From assembly GCA_009706135.1 (NCBI GenBank), contig WLRX01000040.1, positions 1 to 7,255 of the forward strand: a DNA stretch of 7,255 nt, read 5' to 3'. This document shows positions 1 through 5,073 of the stretch, piece after piece; the stretch's first letter is position 1, and every line of letters begins with the position of its first letter. Source of the DNA: Actinomycetota bacterium (GTDB taxonomy: Bacteria; Actinomycetota; Actinomycetes; Nanopelagicales; Nanopelagicaceae). The translations under genes and the position numbers were made by a program. The notes beneath the pieces were generated by a model that saw only the letters and a list, made by a program, of their open reading frames with translations, ran no database searches and had not been told where the DNA came from.

Positions 1-7
1 CACCTCC
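1..7 (-). promoter_or_regulatory. Possible Shine-Dalgarno of a divergent gene lying left of the window
   Basis: Read on the minus strand, the first seven bases are GGAGGTG, a near-perfect Shine-Dalgarno sequence sitting exactly at the edge. If real, a minus-strand gene starts a few bases beyond the left edge, divergent from the cupin gene at 28. Its start codon is not visible, so a chance match in other sequence cannot be excluded. Confidence 0.3.
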
Positions 8-27
8 AAAACTGAAAGAATCAAACA

Positions 28-375
28 ATGAGTTCACATGATGAATCACAACGACCTTGGGGTCGCTATGAAATCTTGCAAGAAAGTGCAATTCATAAAA
101 CTAAATGTATTTATGTGCAACCTGGAAAGCGCTTGTCATACCAACGCCATCAAAAACGAGCCGAACATTGGTTCATAGTTCAAGGAAGCGCCGAAGTAAC
201 ACTAGAAGGAAAAGTTTCACAACTTTCATCAGGCGACACAATCTCAATCGGTATTGGTCAGCTACATCGAATTGCAAATATCGGAAGCAATGAAGTTATC
301 TTCATCGAAGTTCAAACCGGCACATACTTTGGCGAAGATGATATTGAGCGTATCGAAGACGATTTCGGTCGCTAA
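28..375 (+). CDS. Stand-alone cupin, mannose-6-phosphate isomerase type II C-terminal domain
   Basis: A 115-residue single-domain cupin matching the C-terminal isomerase domain that is usually fused to mannose-1-phosphate guanylyltransferase. The family interconverts mannose-6-phosphate and fructose-6-phosphate, feeding GDP-mannose and glycan synthesis in the cytoplasm. Visible hallmarks are PWG at 10-12, the first cupin motif around 33-53 (Q39, H41, E46, H47 as likely metal-site residues, ending in the VQG turn), the second motif with H80 in GQLHRIAN, and the acidic tail GTYFGEDDIERIEDDFGR (98-115) typical of this family. There is no nucleotidyltransferase domain, so it is either a free-standing isomerase or a sugar-binding relative. 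The ATG start has only a weak purine stretch (GAAAGA) upstream. An AAGAAT hexamer ending six bases before the ATG would also fit a leaderless transcript. Family is confident; exact substrate is not. Confidence 0.85.
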   Translation: MSSHDESQRPWGRYEILQESAIHKTKCIYVQPGKRLSYQRHQKRAEHWFIVQGSAEVTLEGKVSQLSSGDTISIGIGQLHRIANIGSNEVIFIEVQTGTYFGEDDIERIEDDFGR

Positions 376-386
376 TTTAGCTGTTG

Positions 387-392
387 TATAGT
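387..392 (+). promoter_or_regulatory. Probable -10 element of the tRNA-Val gene
   Basis: TATAGT lies 11 bases upstream of the first tRNA base, which would place the transcription start four or five bases before the mature 5' end. No convincing -35 is visible. The gene could also be served by readthrough from the cupin gene, whose stop codon ends 11 bases before this element. Confidence 0.45.
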
Positions 393-403
393 TAAACCAC
401 CTA

Positions 404-475
404 GGACGATTGGCTCAGCGGTAGAGCACCACATTGACATTGTGGGGGTCACTGGTTCGATCCCAGTATCGTCCA
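404..475 (+). tRNA. tRNA-Val (anticodon GAC)
   Basis: A complete 72-base cloverleaf. The seven-base acceptor stem GGACGAT pairs perfectly with ATCGTCC. The D arm is GCTC/GAGC around AGCGGTA, the anticodon stem is CCACA/TGTGG around loop TTGACAT (anticodon GAC, valine), the variable loop is GGGTC, and the T arm is ACTGG/CCAGT around TTCGATC. The discriminator base is A. CGC follows, so CCA is not encoded and must be added by tRNA nucleotidyltransferase. The 3' end lies nine bases from the stop codon of the convergent PaiB-like gene, with no hairpin terminator between; only a pyrimidine-rich run follows. Confidence 0.97.
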
Positions 476-484
476 CGCGGAAAC

Positions 485-1108
485 CTATTTCTTTTCTTCT
501 GGTCTTAAACCTTCTACTTTACTTGCAGCATCTTCACGATTATCTGCTCGCAATCCCTCGATGACACCATCTAAATCTGCTTTTCTCTTGTTCTGACTCA
601 TCTTAAATGAAACTTCTAGGCGAGTAACTTTTAATTCCACCCCAACAATTGCTTTTAACTGACCTTCAACATAATCATCTGGGGCGTCATCCAACTTCCA
701 TGGTTTGGCTCTACCTGCTTCAAAGGAATCAGTGAGATCTGATACAGCTTTGTGAAGCCAGTCAATATCATCATGAATGATCAAATCGCCATAGACATGA
801 GCTAACATGTAATCCCAGGTTGGAACTACTTTGCCGTGTTCTTGCTTTGATGCATACCAACTTGGCGAAACATATGAATCAACTGGTGCGCTAATAAAGA
901 GAGCTTCTTGGTTAGTTTTTTCTGACCATTGCGAATTAGCTCGAGCGACGTGTCCGATGATTGAATGGGATAATTTATTAAACGTCACGGGAATCATGGT
1001 CGATAGGATTCCTTGTGCAGTATTGGTAACTAAGTGGCCACTCTTCAGGGATTCCAAAAATTTTTGTGCAGCAGGGTCTTCAACTGTGAAATGGCGCGGG
1101 ATATACAT
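485..1108 (-). CDS. PaiB-like FMN-binding protein (FMN-binding negative transcriptional regulator family)
   Basis: A 207-residue protein of the PaiB family, close to the usual full length. The N-terminus MYIPRHF and the conserved YVSPSWY (79-85), VPTWDY (95-100) and KMSQNK (169-174) are the family's typical blocks around a split-barrel flavin fold. Bacillus PaiB was described as a negative regulator acting with the polyamine acetyltransferase PaiA. Most homologues are uncharacterised and may be flavin-dependent enzymes rather than DNA-binding proteins, and no helix-turn-helix is visible here. The last 30 or so residues are charged and probably flexible. The ATG abuts the upstream SMR stop codon (TAAATG), so the two genes should be co-transcribed and translationally coupled. 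A GGGGGAG sequence 11 bases upstream, inside the SMR gene, is a possible though distant Shine-Dalgarno. No paiA homologue lies in the window. Confidence 0.88.
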   Translation of the reverse strand: MYIPRHFTVEDPAAQKFLESLKSGHLVTNTAQGILSTMIPVTFNKLSHSIIGHVARANSQWSEKTNQEALFISAPVDSYVSPSWYASKQEHGKVVPTWDYMLAHVYGDLIIHDDIDWLHKAVSDLTDSFEAGRAKPWKLDDAPDDYVEGQLKAIVGVELKVTRLEVSFKMSQNKRKADLDGVIEGLRADNREDAASKVEGLRPEEKK

Positions 1109-1432
1109 TTAGTGACTTACTCCCCCGGCATTCATGATCACAACTCCACCAATAATAATTGCCATTCCTATTAGATTGAGTCTGGTCAGATGTTGATTGA
1201 AAAATATTGCGCCACCAACAGCTGCTCCGATAATTCCAAAACCAGACCAGATTGCATATGTAATACCGACGTCGATCTTCTTGAGTGATTGAGACAAAAG
1301 GGCAAAGGCCGTGAGGTATCCAACAAGAACACCGATTGATGGCCAGAGTTTTGTGAAACCATCGCTTCGCTTAAGCAACAAAGTTCCTGCAATTTCTGCC
1401 GCAATTGCAATTGCTAGTAAAAACCACGTCAT
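1109..1432 (-). CDS. Small multidrug resistance (SMR) family exporter, EmrE/Qac-like
   Basis: A 107-residue inner-membrane protein with four predicted transmembrane segments (about 2-20, 30-50, 57-78 and 84-103). SMR proteins act as dimers, often of dual topology, exchanging protons for cationic compounds. The essential membrane glutamate is E13, and Y59 and W62 of YAIWSGFG match the EmrE substrate-site residues Y60 and W63. The block AEIAGTLLLKRSDGFTKLWPS closely follows EmrE, while the WTG signature of the guanidinium exporter (Gdx/SugE) subtype is absent, so the Qac-type drug or organic-cation subtype is favoured. It is encoded singly, consistent with a homodimer. It is the first gene of a two-gene unit with the PaiB-like gene and probably has its own leaderless promoter in the 31-bp gap upstream. 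The natural substrate is unknown; polyamines are a guess prompted only by the neighbour. Confidence 0.9.
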   Translation of the reverse strand: MTWFLLAIAIAAEIAGTLLLKRSDGFTKLWPSIGVLVGYLTAFALLSQSLKKIDVGITYAIWSGFGIIGAAVGGAIFFNQHLTRLNLIGMAIIIGGVVIMNAGGVSH

Positions 1433-1438
1433 GGCTTA

Positions 1439-1444
1439 ATCGTA
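1439..1444 (-). promoter_or_regulatory. -10 element of the SMR-PaiB unit (leaderless)
   Basis: Minus-strand TACGAT fits the actinobacterial TANNNT -10 consensus and ends exactly six bases before the ATG at 1432. Transcription would therefore start at or next to the first base of the start codon. There is no Shine-Dalgarno in the gap, which supports leaderless translation. Confidence 0.55.
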
Positions 1445-1451
1445 TCCCTAC

Positions 1452-1457
1452 TAATAT
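1452..1457 (+). promoter_or_regulatory. -10 element of the DUF4287/DUF1801 gene (leaderless)
   Basis: TAATAT is one base from the TATAAT consensus and ends six bases before the GTG at 1464, the geometry of a leaderless actinobacterial promoter. No Shine-Dalgarno precedes the GTG. This spacing is the main argument for choosing that GTG over internal starts. Confidence 0.6.
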
Positions 1458-1463
1458 TGTCCT

Positions 1464-2015
1464 GTGCCTGCTAAAGACCCAAGCCGTGAAGCGCATTTTC
1501 CGTTGATCGAGAAGAAGTATGGCGAACCAATGAAGTATTGGTTCAAGGTTATGGCCTCTATAAAACAAGAAAAATACCCTGCGCAAATTGCCCACCTTCG
1601 AAACAACTATGGATTTTCTCAAGCGCATGCAAATGCATTAGTTATGTTCTCTCGTGGATCAACTACAACTAGAAAATTTGAAACACCCACTGATTTCTAC
1701 AAATCCATTGATCCAATTCAAGCGAAAACTCTTCGAAAAACTTTTCGAATCCTGACTACAAAGTTTCCAGATCTTGAGTTAGTAATTGCCTGGAACCAAC
1801 CAATGATGCGAAAGGGCACTCAATACGTCTTCGGTGCATCCGTTGCAAAGAATCATATTTTGATAGCACCCTTTAACTCCGAAGTGCTCAAGAATATGGC
1901 TTCTGATCTCAAGGATTACAAGGTCAACAAAAAGACTGTGGCTGTGCCCAATGATTGGAAAGTTGATGAAAAGTTATTAATAAAGATGGTTAAGAGTGTG
2001 CTTGCACAAAAGTAA
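1464..2015 (+). CDS. DUF4287/DUF1801 domain protein of unknown function
   Basis: A 183-residue, lysine-rich soluble protein with no signal peptide or membrane segment. Residues about 20-65 resemble DUF4287, with the helical pattern YWFKVM...IAHLRNNYGFSQAHANALV. Residues about 77-181 resemble the DUF1801/YdhG-like fold: FYKSIDP, FPDLELVIAWNQPMM, and a strand region through NHILIAPF. The combination recurs in many bacteria, but I know of no established biochemical role. It starts with GTG, supported by a well-spaced -10 element giving a leaderless transcript. It diverges from the SMR gene across 31 bp, and its last 26 bases overlap the 3' end of the convergent hydrolase gene. Domain assignment is by remembered motif pattern, not a search. 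Confidence 0.75.
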   Translation: MPAKDPSREAHFPLIEKKYGEPMKYWFKVMASIKQEKYPAQIAHLRNNYGFSQAHANALVMFSRGSTTTRKFETPTDFYKSIDPIQAKTLRKTFRILTTKFPDLELVIAWNQPMMRKGTQYVFGASVAKNHILIAPFNSEVLKNMASDLKDYKVNKKTVAVPNDWKVDEKLLIKMVKSVLAQK

Positions 2016-2757
2016 GAGATTTTTCAAAGATTATTTCCATGTCGTGATCTAGTGTCGCAACGTGATAGCTGTTTGTAAGTTCCACGCGCTCTTTGTCCTT
2101 TGAGCTAATTCCCTTGAGAATGATCTCTGTATTAGAGACTGGCAGTACATGGTCATCGGTGCTATGAAACAAAAGTGTCGGGATGCTTACGTTGCTCAAG
2201 TTTTCCCGGGTAAGTTTGAGCATTTTCGTGAGTTCGTAGATACCTACTATTGGATTGGCATCATATGCATATTCTGTAACGTTTTTGCGTTTAATGTCGT
2301 TGCCAACTGCTGAACGCATTTTCTTGAATTTAGAAAATATCTTTGCCACAGTCGGGGTGACCAGAGGAATATGAATCATTGGATTAACAAGAACAATTCC
2401 ATCTATTTTTTGTTGATGATTTTGGGTTGTATAAAGAGTTAATCCCCCACCCATTGATAAACCGAAAACAAAAATCTTCGTGCAGGTTTTTTGAAGTTCG
2501 CGTAATTCACTTTCAACTTTACGAGGCCATTCTTGCCACTTGACTTGATTTAAATCTTCTGGCTTTGTGCCGTGACCTGGCAAAAGCGGAACACGGACGG
2601 TGTACCCCTGTTGATGCATAAATTCTGCCCAGGGACGCATAGAAGATGGGGATCCTGTAAAACCGTGAACTAGAAGAATTCCTATTTCCTTTGTTGCGCC
2701 TTTTCCGATTGCAGAAAAATCTTCTAAATAGCCAGCTGGTGCGCCTTCGGTTCCCAT
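1990..2757 (-). CDS. Alpha/beta hydrolase, carboxylesterase / monoacylglycerol lipase-like
   Basis: A 255-residue cytoplasmic serine hydrolase resembling the Est30 carboxylesterase and bacterial monoacylglycerol lipases. The oxyanion-hole motif HGFTGSPSS starts at H31, and LLPGHG (58-63) is typical of the group. The nucleophile elbow is GLSMGG with S101. The likely acid is D202 in DDHVLP, and the likely catalytic histidine is H232 in SYHVATLDHD, giving a complete triad. Residues about 127-185 form the cap. Length is normal. The probable role is hydrolysis of short- to medium-chain or monoacylglycerol esters; substrate cannot be read from sequence. It lies 22 bases downstream of trpD on the same strand and could be co-transcribed, but a TACTCT hexamer seven bases before the ATG and the lack of a Shine-Dalgarno suggest its own leaderless promoter. 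Its 3' end overlaps the convergent DUF1801-type gene by 26 bases. Confidence 0.88.
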   Translation of the reverse strand: MGTEGAPAGYLEDFSAIGKGATKEIGILLVHGFTGSPSSMRPWAEFMHQQGYTVRVPLLPGHGTKPEDLNQVKWQEWPRKVESELRELQKTCTKIFVFGLSMGGGLTLYTTQNHQQKIDGIVLVNPMIHIPLVTPTVAKIFSKFKKMRSAVGNDIKRKNVTEYAYDANPIVGIYELTKMLKLTRENLSNVSIPTLLFHSTDDHVLPVSNTEIILKGISSKDKERVELTNSYHVATLDHDMEIIFEKSLTFVQAHS

Positions 2758-2764
2758 GGATAAA

Positions 2765-2770
2765 AGAGTA
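2765..2770 (-). promoter_or_regulatory. Possible -10 element of the hydrolase gene
   Basis: Minus-strand TACTCT fits TANNNT and ends seven bases before the ATG at 2757. It sits in the 22-base gap after trpD. The match is weaker than the -10 elements near 1440 and 4290. Confidence 0.35.
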
Positions 2771-2779
2771 CGCCGTCGA

Positions 2780-3823
2780 TTAATTCGTGGCTAGGTTTTG
2801 TGTCAGTGTTGCCCAGTCGCTTAACAATTGAGTTGCTTTGCCAGAATCAACTGCATCTATTGCTCGCTTCAAACCCGCTGCGATGCGAGTGTGAATATCT
2901 GCAGAAATTTCTCCATCAAATGCGGCAATTGCTGCGGCTGCGTTGAGCAATACTGCGTCTCGCGGTGCACCAAGTTCGCCATTAAAAATCGCTCGTGTAA
3001 TACGCGCATTTTCTTGAGAATCTCCGCCAACAAGAGCTGAAATTGGCGCTCCAGATAAACCGAAATCTGCTGGTTCTATTCGTTGACTTTCAATCGTGCC
3101 ACCGCCGATCGAAAGCACCGATGTGGTTGTTGCCAAAGTTATTTCATCCAAGCCATCATCGCCGCGAAAAACGAAACCATCTACGCCACGATCTCCCAAC
3201 ACTTGAGCCATGACCAAGTGCATTCGTTCATTTGCCACACCAATAGCAGCGGCTTGGGGTTTTGCAGGATTGGCAAGTGGTCCCAAAATATTGAAAACTG
3301 TTGGTACGCCTAGCTCTTTACGGACCGCAGCTGCATTTTTCATGGCTGGATGAAACTTTTGTGCGAAGCAAAAACCAATTCCCAGTTGCTGCACCGTCTT
3401 TTCAACACCGCTTCCATCAAGTGAAATATTAACGCCCAGGGCTTCAAGTAAATCTGCAGCCCCTGACTTGGAAGATGATGCTCTGTTGCCATGTTTAACC
3501 ACACGAGCACCTGCAGCTGCAGCAATTATCGCTGCTGTTGTTGAAATATTGATGGTGTGGGCGCCATCGCCGCCAGTGCCAACAGTGTCAACGGCTCGTT
3601 CAGAAATTTTTATTGGTGCGCTGTGATTAAACATTTCCGATATGAAGGCGCCTACTTCATCTGAAGTTTCGCCCTTGTTTTTTAGCGCCAATAAAAAAGT
3701 GGCGAGATTGGTATTTTCTGCTCGACCTTCAAGAATTTCGCGCATAAACCACTGCGCTTCTTCGATTGTTAAATCCAGCCCGGATTCAAGTGATGTAACC
3801 GATGTTTTCCAACTCGCAATCAT
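2780..3823 (-). CDS. trpD: Anthranilate phosphoribosyltransferase
   Basis: A 347-residue enzyme of normal length that transfers phosphoribose from PRPP to anthranilate, the second committed step of tryptophan synthesis, in the cytoplasm. The N-terminal helical domain (about 1-70) is followed by the PRPP-binding loop GTGGDG (82-87), NIST (92-95), KHGNRASSSKSGAADLLE (110-127) with the anthranilate/PRPP site, HPAMKNAAAVRKELGVPTVFN (158-178), GPLANP (181-186) and the metal-binding GDDGLDEIT (221-229). The ATG has a good Shine-Dalgarno AGGA (3833-3836 on the minus strand) nine bases upstream, and the receiver gene stops 20 bases before it, so the two are likely one transcript. No other trp gene is nearby. 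trpD back-to-back with ctaE is also the arrangement in Mycobacterium, supporting the actinobacterial assignment. Confidence 0.96.
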   Translation of the reverse strand: MIASWKTSVTSLESGLDLTIEEAQWFMREILEGRAENTNLATFLLALKNKGETSDEVGAFISEMFNHSAPIKISERAVDTVGTGGDGAHTINISTTAAIIAAAAGARVVKHGNRASSSKSGAADLLEALGVNISLDGSGVEKTVQQLGIGFCFAQKFHPAMKNAAAVRKELGVPTVFNILGPLANPAKPQAAAIGVANERMHLVMAQVLGDRGVDGFVFRGDDGLDEITLATTTSVLSIGGGTIESQRIEPADFGLSGAPISALVGGDSQENARITRAIFNGELGAPRDAVLLNAAAAIAAFDGEISADIHTRIAAGLKRAIDAVDSGKATQLLSDWATLTQNLATN

Positions 3824-3843
3824 GAGCAGGTTTCCTAAAGAGT

Positions 3844-4281
3844 TTAGGCCGAAGTAAGTGAGCCAGTGCGCAATAAATCCGCGACGATGCGAGCAAGAGT
3901 AAATGGATCAATTGGGTGAATTACTGATGCTTCGGCTTTCGACCAGGCAGCAAGCCAAGCATCTTCTTTGCGGCCTGTAATTGCTAAAACTGGAGGGCAG
4001 TTAAAAACTTCATCTTTAAGTTGTCGCGCAATTCCAAGGCCGCCTTCAGGGGCAGCTTCACCGTCGAGAATAAAGAGATCAATTTTGAAGGTTCCGTCTT
4101 GGGATTTGCGATCGATGTATTGGCGAAGGGCCGCGCCGGTGGCGAATTCGTGAATTTCGTGTTCTGGCAAATCATCTGCGATGCGATTTCCTAAAGCCAG
4201 AACAATCGAAGCGCGTACAGAACTATCATCAGAATAGATGGCTATTTGCTTCTTCTTTTGACCTGTAGATGTTGCATCCAT
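3844..4281 (-). CDS. Stand-alone degenerate response-regulator receiver-like protein
   Basis: A 145-residue protein with the pattern of a CheY-like receiver and no output domain. After a lysine-rich start, strand IAIYSDD (13-19) supplies the acidic pair D18/D19, LFILDGE (69-75) places D73 at the phospho-acceptor position, LAITGR (99-104) gives the switch threonine T102, and VIHPIDP (120-126) corresponds to the K-P motif with the conserved lysine replaced by H122. The acidic pocket is retained but the lysine is lost, so canonical phosphorylation-dependent switching is doubtful. No histidine kinase is adjacent. It is upstream of trpD and divergent from ctaE-qcrCAB, which makes a link to respiration conceivable but unproven. 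The ATG is chosen because TAAGAT ends six bases upstream with no Shine-Dalgarno, indicating a leaderless mRNA. Confidence 0.72.
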   Translation of the reverse strand: MDATSTGQKKKQIAIYSDDSSVRASIVLALGNRIADDLPEHEIHEFATGAALRQYIDRKSQDGTFKIDLFILDGEAAPEGGLGIARQLKDEVFNCPPVLAITGRKEDAWLAAWSKAEASVIHPIDPFTLARIVADLLRTGSLTSA

Positions 4282-4287
4282 GCTCGT

Positions 4288-4293
4288 ATCTTA
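4288..4293 (-). promoter_or_regulatory. -10 element of the receiver-trpD transcript (leaderless)
   Basis: Minus-strand TAAGAT fits TANNNT and ends exactly six bases before the ATG at 4281. Transcription would begin at or beside the start codon. No clear -35 is visible at 16-18 bases upstream. Confidence 0.55.
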
Positions 4294-4324
4294 TTGTCTT
4301 GGCACCCATATTAAGAGCAACATT

Positions 4325-4349
4325 TAGTAGTGACCCGTTTCACCTAGTA
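4325..4349. repeat. Imperfect inverted repeat in the divergent receiver/ctaE region
   Basis: The arm TAGTAGTGA (4325-4333) faces TCACCTAGTA (4340-4349), whose reverse complement TACTAGGTGA differs by one substitution and one extra base. The centre is CCCGTT. It could be an operator for a dimeric regulator shared by the divergent genes, or an RNA hairpin in a ctaE leader. No known regulator's site is recognised. Confidence 0.35.
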
Positions 4350-4361
4350 ATGGCAAAAATG

Positions 4362-4376
4362 CCTCAAGCAATGAGG
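4362..4376 (+). other. Small stem-loop upstream of ctaE
   Basis: CCTCA and TGAGG pair perfectly across a five-base loop AGCAA, and a flanking G-T wobble adds a sixth pair. There is no following T run, so it is not a typical terminator. It lies 46 bases before the ctaE start and would be in the mRNA leader if transcription begins upstream. The rest of 4377-4409 is unassigned. Confidence 0.35.
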
Positions 4377-4409
4377 TCCTTCGCGGTGGAAGTCCGAGCC
4401 GAATGCGGG

Positions 4410-4415
4410 AATAAT
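4410..4415 (+). promoter_or_regulatory. Possible -10 element of ctaE-qcrCAB
   Basis: AATAAT is one base from TATAAT's core pattern at the first position and another at the third, and ends seven bases before the ctaE ATG, close to the leaderless spacing seen elsewhere in the window. The only Shine-Dalgarno-like run, GGGA at 4407-4410, is 12 bases from the ATG, too far to be convincing. An upstream promoter with a structured leader is the alternative. Confidence 0.3.
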
Positions 4416-4422
4416 CAGCCCC

Positions 4423-5046
4423 ATGTCTACTGCAGCCACAGCCCACAAGATCACACGGCCCAACCTGGTTGCTGTCGGAACAATCGTTTGGCTCTCAAGT
4501 GAGCTTATGTTCTTTGCAGGATTGTTTGCAATTTATTTCACAACCCGAGCAGTTCAAGGTCCAGCAATTTGGCTCGAGTCCGCAGAACTTCTCAACATTC
4601 CATTTGCTGCGGCAAATACAACAGTCCTGGTTCTTTCTTCAGTTACGTGTCAGTTTGGCGTCTTTGCGGCAGAGCGTTTTCAAAACAAAAGAACCGGAAG
4701 TTTTTTCCAGATAAGTCAATGGGGAATGCGTGAATGGTTCTCTCTTACTTTCCTTATGGGTGCATTCTTTGTTGCTGGTCAAATTTATGAGTACGCAATG
4801 CTTGTCAGTGAGAGCATGACGCTTTCATCTACGGCATACGGATCAATTTTTTACGTCGCCACTGGTTTTCACGGCTTACACGTAACTGGTGGACTTATCG
4901 CATTTCTTATTGTTTTAATCCGCGTGGCTAAAGCTCGTAGATTTACTCACTCCCAAGCAACAACTGCAATCGTGGTTTCTTACTACTGGCACTTTGTAGA
5001 TGTTGTATGGATCGCTCTATTTTCAGCAATTTACCTAATCAAGTAA
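4423..5046 (+). CDS. ctaE: Cytochrome c oxidase subunit III (aa3 type)
   Basis: A 207-residue membrane protein of the haem-copper oxidase subunit III family, in the short five-segment form common in actinobacteria (membrane segments about 18-40, 60-82, 105-127, 142-165 and 182-205). Subunit III stabilises the oxidase core and its proton uptake. Conserved blocks are [26 protein letters not shown] (11-36, including E27), [10 protein letters not shown] (148-157) and [14 protein letters not shown] (187-200). The N-terminal lead into the TRPN block is as short as in other actinobacterial CtaE proteins, which supports this ATG. The catalytic subunits CtaC and CtaD are not in the window. Clustering with qcrCAB 27 bases downstream fits assembly of a bcc-aa3 supercomplex. 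Confidence 0.95.
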   Translation: MSTAATAHKITRPNLVAVGTIVWLSSELMFFAGLFAIYFTTRAVQGPAIWLESAELLNIPFAAANTTVLVLSSVTCQFGVFAAERFQNKRTGSFFQISQWGMREWFSLTFLMGAFFVAGQIYEYAMLVSESMTLSSTAYGSIFYVATGFHGLHVTGGLIAFLIVLIRVAKARRFTHSQATTAIVVSYYWHFVDVVWIALFSAIYLIK

Positions 5047-5060
5047 TTACAGCAGACAAC

Positions 5061-5066
5061 GAAAGG
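5061..5066 (+). promoter_or_regulatory. Ribosome binding site deciding the GTG start of qcrC
   Basis: GAAAGG lies seven bases before the GTG at 5074, good spacing. An ATG at 5070, in another frame, is only three bases from it and reads six codons to a stop, so the GTG is preferred as the qcrC start. Confidence 0.65.
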
Positions 5067-5073
5067 CATATGA

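Noticed and set aside
404..475. tRNA-Val considered as an attachment site for an integrated element.
   Set aside because: No integrase gene, no direct repeat of the tRNA 3' end and no foreign-looking gene block is visible in the window.
476..500. Pyrimidine-rich stretch after the tRNA considered as an intrinsic terminator.
   Set aside because: There is no inverted repeat before the T-rich run, and the sequence is mostly the 3' coding end of the PaiB-like gene.
3083..3313. Plus-strand open frames inside trpD (also at 2828-3040 and 3642-3857).
   Set aside because: They lie antisense to a fully conserved trpD with all motifs present, lack start signals and have cysteine-rich, low-meaning translations typical of antisense frames.
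4381..4410. Bases GGTGGAAGTCC and following sequence upstream of ctaE fit the short GGTGnnAnTCC core of cobalamin riboswitches and recall the GGAAAGTCCGGGC segment of RNase P RNA.
   Set aside because: The neighbouring boxes are missing: there is no CCCGCnACTG downstream as in a B12 riboswitch, and the space is far too short for RNase P RNA. A short core match is expected by chance. A covariance-model search would settle it.
4269..4502. Open frame of 77 codons spanning the receiver/ctaE divergent region, with an internal ATG at 4350.
   Set aside because: It overlaps the start of the receiver gene and over 75 bases of ctaE in other frames, has no supported start signal and its translation resembles no family. 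Treated as a chance frame.
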